DNA from: an uncultured Lentisphaeria bacterium
Lineage (GTDB): Bacteria; Verrucomicrobiota; Lentisphaeria; Victivallales; UBA1829
Reading direction: 5' to 3'
DNA length: 36,532 nt
NCBI GenBank assembly: GCA_949282305.1
Contig: CASDPB010000115.1
Coordinates: 1 to 36,532 of the forward strand
The notes beneath the pieces are model-generated. The model was not told where the DNA came from. It saw only the letters and a list, made by a program, of their open reading frames with translations, and made no database searches. Shown in pieces: positions 20,605 through 27,205 of the stretch. Numbering within the stretch: position 1 is the first letter of the stretch; the number at the start of each line of letters is the position of its first letter. The translations under genes and the position numbers were made by a program.

Positions 20605-20669
20605 ACTCCTTTTTTCTGCACACCGAACTCTGCGTTTCGCCGCAAAGCATCAGCAATAGCAGAGCCTTT

Positions 20670-20697
20670 AATATAGCTCATGCAAATTGCATTTCAA
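20670..20697 (-). promoter_or_regulatory. Promoter of tRNA-Thr/tuf
   Basis: Leftward TTGAAA (20697-20692) and TATATT (20675-20670) are spaced 16 bp, about 65 bases before tRNA-Thr. The leader contains a possible CTCTGC/GCAGAG stem. Between this promoter and tRNA-Leu (20698-20823) I see only T-rich tracts in the leftward transcript and no gene. Confidence 0.55.
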
Positions 20698-20823
20698 ATG
20701 TTTTTCATATCTTTTTTGCGATTTTTTCTATTTTCTCAAGAAAAAGACGCCTCTATAAAATAGGTTTTCCTGAAAAAAAGATTCTCTAAAAAAAATCGAA
20801 GACCGGAGAAAAAGAAAGAAAAA

Positions 20824-20907
20824 TGGTGCTCGAGGGGAGACTCGAACTCCCACGGATCGCTCCACTAGCACCTCAAGCTAGCGCGTCTGCCATTCCGCCA
20901 CCCGAGC
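20824..20907 (-). tRNA. trnL: tRNA-Leu (anticodon GAG)
   Basis: An 84-nt class II tRNA with a long variable arm and encoded CCA. The acceptor stem is GCTCGGG with CTCGAGC (one G-U), the anticodon arm CTAGC-TTGAGGT-GCTAG gives GAG, and the T-loop is GTTCGAG. It reads CUC/CUU codons. It has its own promoter just upstream. Confidence 0.97.
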
Positions 20908-20941
20908 ATTTCATCGTATTCCATAACAAAGAACAGCCTTT

Positions 20942-20969
20942 ACTTTACGCCGTTTCTTCAATTTGTCAA
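20942..20969 (-). promoter_or_regulatory. Promoter of tRNA-Leu
   Basis: Leftward TTGACA (20969-20964), a 16-bp spacer, then TAAAGT (20947-20942). The expected start is near 20935, about 28 bases before the tRNA 5' end. This is the clearest sigma-70-type promoter in the window. Confidence 0.75.
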
Positions 20970-20998
20970 GCGGAATACAAACTTTTTTCGCTATTTTT

Positions 20999-21700
20999 TC
21001 ATTTTCTTCCGTTTTCAGCACATATCACTTTCATCCAGACAGCGGGAAACATCCACTCCATCCGCCCCCGATCCTTCCGAAAATTCCATTCAACCCCTCT
21101 TTCCGCGCCGGCAATCGGCACCAGCGACACAAACTCCCCTTCACAGAAAAACCTGCACACATCAAGTTTATCCGCTCCGTTCATCCTCAGCACGGCAAAT
21201 TCCCCATTTCTCACACGCTCATCCGCAATGCAGAGCAGAATTGTTCCCGGCGGATAAAATGAGCCGGCGCAGCATTCCAGCCTTACGGCAAAATGCTTTT
21301 TCCCCGCATCACAAACAAACGCTGCATTCCCGACTGCAAATTTCGCCGTGAACGCCTCCACCGTTTCCACCGCCGCATCATACAGCATCATGTCCCCTTC
21401 CCTGATGACCGGCACAGAAACCAGGCGTTTCTCAGCAAACACACCATTCAAACAGTCCGAATACTTTTCCCGGACCATATTCAGCTCCATCGCCGGCAGA
21501 TTCCTCACCAGATACGGCTCAATCTCGGGATACACGCGTCCGCGCCACAGATCGCTGCTGATGCTTCTCGTTTTCCCGTTCAGCCAGAACAAAACAGTAC
21601 TGTGCGCCACTCCAATCCGCCTGCTGAATGCAAGCAGACCGCCTTTTTTCTCCACAGCCTCAGCCAACGACCTGCGAATCATACCATCAATCAAACGCAT
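20999..21700 (-). CDS. HTH regulator with possible S24/LexA-like C-terminal domain
   Basis: Predicted cytoplasmic transcription regulator of 233 residues; family name uncertain. Residues about 21-45 look like a Cro/CI-type helix-turn-helix (LLAFSRRIGVAHSTVLFWLNGK). The C-terminal half resembles the LexA/CI fold: SFYPPGTILL stands where S-M-x-P-x-x-x-x-G-D-x-V-L-V is usual, then RNGEFAVLRMNGADKLDVCRFF. Ser, and a Lys in the second strand, could be the catalytic pair, but spacing and flanking residues are poor, so it may be a non-cleaving sensor. GGAGAG lies 6 bases before the ATG. It points away from the zinc-ribbon gene at 22072 across an AT-rich spacer. Confidence 0.75.
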   Translation of the reverse strand: MRLIDGMIRRSLAEAVEKKGGLLAFSRRIGVAHSTVLFWLNGKTRSISSDLWRGRVYPEIEPYLVRNLPAMELNMVREKYSDCLNGVFAEKRLVSVPVIREGDMMLYDAAVETVEAFTAKFAVGNAAFVCDAGKKHFAVRLECCAGSFYPPGTILLCIADERVRNGEFAVLRMNGADKLDVCRFFCEGEFVSLVPIAGAERGVEWNFRKDRGRMEWMFPAVWMKVICAENGRK

Positions 21701-22071
21701 AACATCTCTCCGGAAATTTTTCTTCCACTGTCACCTTTGTCAATATACAATAGCAATAAACATTATTTTTACAAGGCTTCCAATATTTTTTATTTTTATT
21801 TTATTTCAATATTTGATTTTGTTTGTAATGCAAATAAAATACACGTTTATAACAAACAGACGGAAAGAGCCCTCTTATTTCAGCACAAATTCAGCGTCAC
21901 ATCAAAAGCAGACATAAAACAACATTTCATATTCCCATAGACCATGTAAAAACATAGAGATAAATAAAATTAAACAAATAAACACGCAATAAACAATCTA
22001 AGAGCCATGTTTTTTACATTTTTTATTTGACGCTGGAATACTAATAACACAAAACAAGAAAGGAACTGATT
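21701..22071. promoter_or_regulatory. AT-rich divergent regulatory spacer with two matching palindromes
   Basis: These 371 bases separate two divergent DNA-binding protein genes and carry no gene that I can support. The spacer is much richer in A and T than its surroundings. Two palindromes share the same arms: ATGT-AAAA-ACAT at 21944-21955 and ATGT-TTTTT-ACAT at 22007-22019, each preceded by CC. A leftward promoter candidate is TTGTAA with TATTGT 16 bp on, in 21735-21775. A rightward TTGACG lies near 22028 but lacks a clear -10 partner. The palindromes could be operators for one of the flanking regulators. Confidence 0.4.
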
Positions 22072-22557
22072 ATGTTCGGTTGTCACAATTGCGGAAAGAA
22101 AATCAAAAAGAATACCCTCTACGCACACTCTCCCTGCGCCACATGCAGGACAGAGCAAAATCCAATGCCGCAGTCCCAGTACCGGGATGATCCGGCGAAC
22201 TTCCCGACGCTTCAGGTGATGCATCCGGCTTACACGGACGACGATGAAGTCTCTGTTGAATTCAAAATCAAGGAGAGACTTTTCCGCTCCCTCGCCCAGA
22301 CAATCCGGGTACTGACCGAAATGAAGGAAAAACATCCGGAAACGTATAAATTCATAGAGGCGAAAATGTACAATCCTCTTCTTACCTATACGGAACTTGC
22401 GGACATGTTCTCATGCCGGAAGCAGAATGTGCTGTATCATCTGAAGAAAGCCATCATTCTTTGTCCGGAACTTCAGAACACATTGCTGATTGACACCCGT
22501 TTTTCCGGCGGACATTATGCACTCAGAAGACCGGTCATGACAACCAGAAATTCATAG
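22072..22557 (+). CDS. Zinc-ribbon plus helix-turn-helix protein of unknown function
   Basis: I do not recognise a named family. The 161-residue product starts with a compact zinc ribbon (Cys4, Cys7, Cys22, Cys25: CHNC...CATC), has a variable acidic middle, and then a helical region (FKIKERLFRSLAQTIRVLTEMKEKHPETYKFIEAKM). It ends with a helix-turn-helix, LLTYTELADMFSCRKQNVLYHLKKA (about 99-123), that resembles sigma-70 region 4 or a phage-type regulator. AAAGGAA lies before the ATG. The pairing with the divergent HTH gene at 20999 and their shared spacer suggest a small regulatory module, perhaps of phage or plasmid origin. A role in transcription is inference. Confidence 0.75.
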   Translation: MFGCHNCGKKIKKNTLYAHSPCATCRTEQNPMPQSQYRDDPANFPTLQVMHPAYTDDDEVSVEFKIKERLFRSLAQTIRVLTEMKEKHPETYKFIEAKMYNPLLTYTELADMFSCRKQNVLYHLKKAIILCPELQNTLLIDTRFSGGHYALRRPVMTTRNS

Positions 22558-22626
22558 AAACAGATTCAGAAAATCCGATTTTCAGTGACACCGCCGCTGT
22601 TTTATTTTTAATACGACTGTATCATT

Positions 22627-23460
22627 CTATGCACGGATCTCCCGCGGGGAACGCCCCGTGGTTTCCGATATGACACGGGAAAAATAGGATGCCGAAGAAA
22701 AACCGCACATTCCGGCGATTTCCGCAACGGGAAGTGTCGTATTCCTGAGGTAATCCAGAGCGGCTTGAGTCCGGCGCCCGCTCAGATAGCCGGAAATGGA
22801 AGTGCCGTAAAGACGCGAAAAACTGCGGCTCAGGGAAACCCGGTTCACATGAAGCAGTTCAGAAAGGCGCTCTATATTCAGTTCCGGATCGGAGAAATCT
22901 TCATCAATCATCAGCCTGGCTTCTTCCGCGCATCCTTTCCGCCTCGCCGTCTTTTTCCCGCCGGAAACAGCCAGAGTCAAAATGCTGAATGCCAGAGAAA
23001 GCGCGGCAAGGCGCCGCTTCCGCTCCGGAAATGAAATTTCCAACTCCAGCTTGTTGAACAATGCACCGGGACACTCCCCGGCATAGCGGAGTCCCGGCTT
23101 GATTCCAAGCCCCCGGAACAGGGCATGAGCCTGTCTGCCGTCGATTGTCAGCCAGCGGTACTCGAACAGTTCTCCGGCGGGAAAAAAATAATGCTGCGAC
23201 CCCGGAGGATAATACCAGACATGCCCCGGCTTCAAAAGATACTGCTTCCGCTCCGACACAAAATATCCAGCCCCCTCCACACCCCAGAAAATTTCCCCGA
23301 AATGTGCTTTTTTCCATGAACCTTTATCAACCCGTGACAGGCGGAAATGACCGACGGAACGGACAAAGAAATCAAATTCGCTTTTCTGAAGGGGAGCAAA
23401 ACTATAATGTGAAAAAGTCTTCATGTCCGGAATCCAGTCATATTTCGTCTCTGGAATCAT
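22627..23460 (-). CDS. AraC family transcriptional regulator
   Basis: A 277-residue regulator of the AraC/XylS type. The N-terminal half is a cupin-like ligand-sensing domain (HFGEIFWGVEGAGYFVSERKQYLLKPGHVWYYPPG). The C-terminal 100 residues carry two helix-turn-helix motifs: LNIERLSELLHVNRVSLSRSFSRLYG, and VAEIAGMCGFSSASYFSRVISETTGRSPREIR with the classical signature. I start at the ATG at 23460. A TTG at 23478 keeps the frame open, but the stretch before 23460 contains a likely operator. It is divergent from the GH2 gene and most likely controls it in response to a sugar or uronide. Confidence 0.92.
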   Translation of the reverse strand: MIPETKYDWIPDMKTFSHYSFAPLQKSEFDFFVRSVGHFRLSRVDKGSWKKAHFGEIFWGVEGAGYFVSERKQYLLKPGHVWYYPPGSQHYFFPAGELFEYRWLTIDGRQAHALFRGLGIKPGLRYAGECPGALFNKLELEISFPERKRRLAALSLAFSILTLAVSGGKKTARRKGCAEEARLMIDEDFSDPELNIERLSELLHVNRVSLSRSFSRLYGTSISGYLSGRRTQAALDYLRNTTLPVAEIAGMCGFSSASYFSRVISETTGRSPREIRA

Positions 23461-23463
23461 GCC

Positions 23464-23491
23464 GTTACAAAATTCCAATATAATGTTACAA
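23464..23491. promoter_or_regulatory. Direct repeats GTTACAA, likely AraC-type operator half-sites
   Basis: GTTACAAAATT at 23464 and GTTACAATTTT at 23485 (9 of 11 identical) are direct repeats exactly 21 bp apart, two helical turns. The second ends 9 bases before the -35 box of the GH2 promoter. AraC proteins bind direct half-sites with this spacing next to the -35 box. The binding protein is inferred from the adjacent regulator gene. Confidence 0.6.
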
Positions 23492-23499
23492 TTTTATTA

Positions 23500-23527
23500 T
23501 TGCTCTTTCCAATTTGCTGATTATAAT
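23500..23527 (+). promoter_or_regulatory. Promoter of the GH2 gene
   Basis: TTGCTC (23500-23505), a 16-bp spacer, and a perfect TATAAT (23522-23527). The weak -35 box fits an activator-dependent promoter. The expected start near 23534 gives a leader of about 57 bases. Confidence 0.65.
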
Positions 23528-23590
23528 GTCTGTATGGAATATAATACAACGAGACAAAAATGCAAATCAATAACAGAGGAAAGGCTTTTT

Positions 23591-25234
23591 ATGTTGAGGA
23601 CTCAGAAACTGAACGGGGAATGGGATTTTCATTTTACCGAAAAGAGACTGCATGAAGTTGTCCCGGCGGACATTTCCTGCGATGCCAAGATGTCGGTGCC
23701 GGGTTGTTTTGACGCAAAAGGCAGGTTCCGTTATCTCCGGGGAACCGGAATCTACCGCAGAACGCTTTCCTGCGGAGGCAAAATCCGGCTGGACGTCGGA
23801 GCGGTCGGACTGCGTGCCGATCTGTTCTGGGACAAGAAGAAAATCGGTTCCATGGAGAAGCCGTTTACCAAAGAATCGTTTGTCTTTGATTCGGGAGCTC
23901 AAGGAGTTCATGAGCTCGTCATCGCAACGGAAAACATCCTGGACAAAGACCCGTCGTCCATGTTCCACCCCTATTACGACTTCTACGCCTACGGGGGAAT
24001 CTACCGGGAAGTCGCAATCACGGAACTTCCCGAAGTTTATCTTGACTATGAGCGCATCACTCCCCTGGATCTGGACGAAGGGACTGTTGAAATTCATCTT
24101 GAACTCGGGGGAAAATGGGAATCTCTCAAAGAGATCGAACTGGGCTTCGACGGCGGGCAAATGGTTCCGGTGCCTGTTACCGGTGAAATTGTGCATACGA
24201 TACAGAAAGTGCCTTCGCACCGGCTGTGGTCCGTTGAAACGCCGAATCTGCACCATCTGTACATCAAGGCAGGAGAGGATGAAAAGGAGCTCCGCTTCGG
24301 AATGCGCAAGGTCGGCTTGAAAGACGGACGCATTACCCTGAACGGGAAACCGGTCAAACTGATCGGATTCAATCGTCACGACGCCCATCCGGATTACGGC
24401 TATGCGATTCCTGCGGAAATCACGCGCAACGATCTGGAAATGATCCGGGGCAAGGGGTATAATTTCATCCGGGGATGCCATTACACACAGTCGGAAACGA
24501 TGCTCTCTATCTGCGATGAACTTGGACTGCTGGTATGGGATGAGTCTCTCGGCTGGGGAAACAGCATTGCCAGCATGACCGATCCCGTCTTCTGCCGCTG
24601 CCAGCTGGAACAGACCCGGCAGATGGTCCGCAAAAGCATCAACCATCCGTGCATTATCCTGTGGGGATTCCTGAATGAAGCCTCCACGCATAAACCGGAA
24701 GCGGGGACGCTCGTGAACTCGCTGGTGCGGACGATCCGCGGCGAAGATCAGTCGCGCCTTGTCACATTTGCCTCGAATCAGATATTCAACGATCTCTGTC
24801 TGGACTCCCTTGATGTAATCTCGTTCAACACCTATCCCGGCTGGTACGAACAGCAGGACGCCCAGCAGTTTCCGCGTGAGGAAGTGCTTGATGCACTGCG
24901 CAGAATCATTCAATTTTCCTCGCAGGAAAAATATCGCGGCAAAGGAGTCATTCTAAGCGAAATCGGAGCCGCCGCACTGCCGGGCGACCACAGCGGACTG
25001 CGCTGGTCGGAAGAGTATCAGGCGGAACTTCTGAAAGCAGTGCTGACGGAAGTCTGGAACGAGGAACGGTGGTCCGGTGTGGCGTTCTGGCACTTTTCCG
25101 ACACGAAAACCTATTCCGACGGCAGGGCGATTCATCGTCCGCGCGGCTTCAACAACAAAGGTCTCGTGACGGAATACCGGGTTCCCAAACTTGCCTGGGA
25201 AGCACTGGCGCGGCATCTCGCTGAATTGAAATAA
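23591..25234 (+). CDS. Glycoside hydrolase family 2, beta-glucuronidase-like
   Basis: A 547-residue retaining glycosidase with the GH2 layout: N-terminal jelly-roll sugar-binding domain (1-145), immunoglobulin-like domain (about 150-240), and a TIM barrel from about 250. The acid/base is Glu363 in LWGFLNEAS and the nucleophile is Glu457 in LSEIGA. Two features point to uronides: FNTYPGWY (412-419), typical near beta-glucuronidase active sites, and an N-x-K motif (Asn521, Lys523 in FNNKG) that aligns with the carboxylate-binding Asn566/Lys568 of E. coli GusA. Beta-galacturonidase is an alternative. No signal peptide, so it acts in the cytoplasm on imported glycuronides. The ATG at 23591 has AGAGGAAAGG upstream. 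An AraC regulator is divergent. Confidence 0.9.
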   Translation: MLRTQKLNGEWDFHFTEKRLHEVVPADISCDAKMSVPGCFDAKGRFRYLRGTGIYRRTLSCGGKIRLDVGAVGLRADLFWDKKKIGSMEKPFTKESFVFDSGAQGVHELVIATENILDKDPSSMFHPYYDFYAYGGIYREVAITELPEVYLDYERITPLDLDEGTVEIHLELGGKWESLKEIELGFDGGQMVPVPVTGEIVHTIQKVPSHRLWSVETPNLHHLYIKAGEDEKELRFGMRKVGLKDGRITLNGKPVKLIGFNRHDAHPDYGYAIPAEITRNDLEMIRGKGYNFIRGCHYTQSETMLSICDELGLLVWDESLGWGNSIASMTDPVFCRCQLEQTRQMVRKSINHPCIILWGFLNEASTHKPEAGTLVNSLVRTIRGEDQSRLVTFASNQIFNDLCLDSLDVISFNTYPGWYEQQDAQQFPREEVLDALRRIIQFSSQEKYRGKGVILSEIGAAALPGDHSGLRWSEEYQAELLKAVLTEVWNEERWSGVAFWHFSDTKTYSDGRAIHRPRGFNNKGLVTEYRVPKLAWEALARHLAELK

Positions 25235-25278
25235 AGACAGCCTCCTTTTTCCTGCGTGGACGAGTGCGCGGGAAAAGG

Positions 25279-25304
25279 TCTGCCGCCCTCCGCGGCAGAA
25301 TTTT
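25279..25304 (+). terminator. Terminator after the GH2 gene
   Basis: An 8-bp stem (25279-25286 with 25292-25299, TCTGCCGC and its complement) with a 5-nt loop is followed by ATTTT. A second, larger hairpin, formed by CCTTTTTCC and GGAAAAGG around 25243-25278, precedes it, so the region is a double hairpin. Confidence 0.6.
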
Positions 25305-25334
25305 CCGCATACGGACAATTTTTTTCCTTTTGTC

Positions 25335-25362
25335 TTGAATTTTTCATCATTTGATGTATTTT
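25335..25362 (+). promoter_or_regulatory. Promoter and likely operator of the TetR-RND operon
   Basis: TTGAAT (25335-25340) and TATTTT (25357-25362) are 16 bp apart. A palindrome CATCA-TT-TGATG (25345-25356) fills the spacer between them, a classical place for a repressor of the TetR type to block RNA polymerase. An ATTCAA at 25373 also mirrors the -35 box. Confidence 0.5.
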
Positions 25363-25392
25363 AAAGTCTTTAATTCAACAAAAAGGAAAATT

Positions 25393-26055
25393 ATGAGTGT
25401 AAAAAAACAGTTGAACAAGAAGGCATTGGCTCTGCTGAATGCCGCAGGGCGTCTGTTTGCCGCCAAGGGCATGGATGCGGTAACGACCCGGGACATTGCG
25501 GCAGAAGCCGGCGGCAGTGATATTTCGCTGATAAAATATTACTTCGGAAACAAGGAAGGACTGATCCAGGCAGTCGCGGAATTCGCCACCGCCCCGCTTC
25601 AGGAATCTTCACTGGAGGACTATTATCAGAAGAACCGGGAACTGCTCGCAACCCGAGACGGACAGCGTGCATTTGTCAGCGGAATGGTGGCAGTCATCTT
25701 CAACCGTTTCCATGCGGAAATGCCGGAACCCTGGTGCCGGGGCTTCATCCTTCAAGTCCTGCAAAAACCGGGCAAGGACCCCATGAGACGCACCCTGATC
25801 GAACGGTATATGAAGCCGATGATCACCGTTTTCACAAAAATCTACCGGGAAATCACCGGAAATGATGATCTGGAGACGGCGTTCTGCTGGTATCTTTTCA
25901 TCACCGCCCAGTTTTTCGTTTATTCCGGCGATTCCGGTCTGATTGAACTCCTGCATCCGGACAAAAAGAACGAGACGGGATTCCCGCTGCGCCTGCAGTA
26001 TTTCTGCACGCAGCAGGTATTGAACGGCTTCCGGCTGCTTCAGGAACAGAGGTAA
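25393..26055 (+). CDS. TetR family transcriptional regulator
   Basis: A 220-residue TetR-type repressor. The helix-turn-helix is at about 31-60: TTRDIAAEAGGSDISLIKYYFGNKEG, with the conserved Y-x-F-x-x-K-E. The C-terminal region is a variable helical ligand-binding and dimerisation domain. The start at 25393 follows AAGGAA; an in-frame ATG 14 codons earlier has no ribosome site and overlaps the promoter region. It is the first gene of an operon with an RND adaptor 4 bp downstream and a pump after that, so it most likely represses the pump and itself. The inducer is unknown. Confidence 0.92.
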   Translation: MSVKKQLNKKALALLNAAGRLFAAKGMDAVTTRDIAAEAGGSDISLIKYYFGNKEGLIQAVAEFATAPLQESSLEDYYQKNRELLATRDGQRAFVSGMVAVIFNRFHAEMPEPWCRGFILQVLQKPGKDPMRRTLIERYMKPMITVFTKIYREITGNDDLETAFCWYLFITAQFFVYSGDSGLIELLHPDKKNETGFPLRLQYFCTQQVLNGFRLLQEQR

Positions 26056-26059
26056 AACA

Positions 26060-27205
26060 ATGAAAAAGAGGCTGTTCGGAATCGTCGCCGGAGTAATCGG
26101 AGCTGCCGCAGCGGTGCTCCTTGTCCTGATTTTCCACAAACCGTCGCCACCGCAGGAAGTTTCCCCGCCGACCCGGGCGGTGAAACTGTTCCGGGTCAGT
26201 TCGGCGAACACGTCCGGAACGATCGTCTATCCCGGACGTGTCAGGGCACGGACACATGCGGATTTATTTTTCCGTGTTTCCGGGCCGGTCATCGAAAACG
26301 ACCTTGAACTGGGCATGGCAGTGAAAAAAGGACACACCATCATGCGGATTGATCCGCGGGACTATGAGCGCGAAGTGGAGCGACTGACACATAACATTGT
26401 GATCCTGAAGTCCCAGCTCACCTACAAGGAACAGGAATACCGGCGCATGGAACGTCTGCTGAAAAGCAGCGCCGTCAGCAAGGCGGATTATGAACTGGCG
26501 CTGAGTTCGCGCGATGCCGCCATGGCAGAGATCAAGGCTCAGGAGACGGAACTCCGAATCGCAAAAGACAAACTGGCGGATACCTGTCTGGTCGCTCCGT
26601 TCGATGGCAGGATCACGGATCTGAAAATCGAAAAGTTTGAAATGGCAAAAGCCAATGAAATTGTGGTCTCACTGCAAAACCTTGAGACACTGGAAATCGT
26701 CGTCCACGTTCCGGAAGGAAATCTCCCGGAACTGCAGACACTCGGTTCCGGGGGTTTCTTCGGCAGAGAATTTCCGGTGACATTTCCCGGAAGACAGCTC
26801 CGGCATACCGCAACGCTGACGGAGTTCCGCCCGGTCACTTCTGCGGAAAACGGAACCTATGAACTGCGCTTCCGCATGACACAGCCGGAAAAATTCATGA
26901 TATTTCCCGGCATGACCGCCGAGGTGCAGAATCTGCCGGACCGCCGCAGCATTTCCTCGAAAAAACCGCAGGTGCCATTTTCCGCAGTCCTCCGGAAAAA
27001 CGGAAAGGATTTCGTGTGGGAATACATCCCGGAATCAAAACAGCTGGCACGGCGTGAAGTAAACGTGCTCCGCGTTCATGACAATTTTGCGGAAACAGAT
27101 TCACTTCCTGCGGGAACTCTGATCGTCGCGGCGGGCGGGACCTGGCTTTCAGAAACTCATCAGGTCACGATTCTGAATCCGGAGGTGCTCCGTGAGCTTG
27201 ATTGA
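26060..27205 (+). CDS. RND efflux periplasmic adaptor (membrane fusion protein)
   Basis: A 381-residue HlyD/AcrA-type adaptor that links an inner-membrane RND pump to an outer-membrane channel. An N-terminal membrane anchor (about 5-25, GIVAGVIGAAAAVLLVLIF) without a lipobox Cys is followed by a first lipoyl half (RVSGPVIENDLELGMAVKKGHTIMRIDPRDY). Then come a helical hairpin (about 108-175, with KSQLTYKEQEYRRMERLLKSS) and the second lipoyl half (TCLVAPFDGRITDLKI). Beta-barrel and membrane-proximal domains complete it. It starts 4 bp after the TetR stop and its end overlaps the pump gene by 14 bp. Confidence 0.93.
   Translation: MKKRLFGIVAGVIGAAAAVLLVLIFHKPSPPQEVSPPTRAVKLFRVSSANTSGTIVYPGRVRARTHADLFFRVSGPVIENDLELGMAVKKGHTIMRIDPRDYEREVERLTHNIVILKSQLTYKEQEYRRMERLLKSSAVSKADYELALSSRDAAMAEIKAQETELRIAKDKLADTCLVAPFDGRITDLKIEKFEMAKANEIVVSLQNLETLEIVVHVPEGNLPELQTLGSGGFFGREFPVTFPGRQLRHTATLTEFRPVTSAENGTYELRFRMTQPEKFMIFPGMTAEVQNLPDRRSISSKKPQVPFSAVLRKNGKDFVWEYIPESKQLARREVNVLRVHDNFAETDSLPAGTLIVAAGGTWLSETHQVTILNPEVLRELD

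Noticed and set aside
23461-23478. A TTG start extending the AraC regulator by six residues
   Set aside because: The stretch contains one of the two operator-like repeats and the ATG at 23460 is the more ordinary start.
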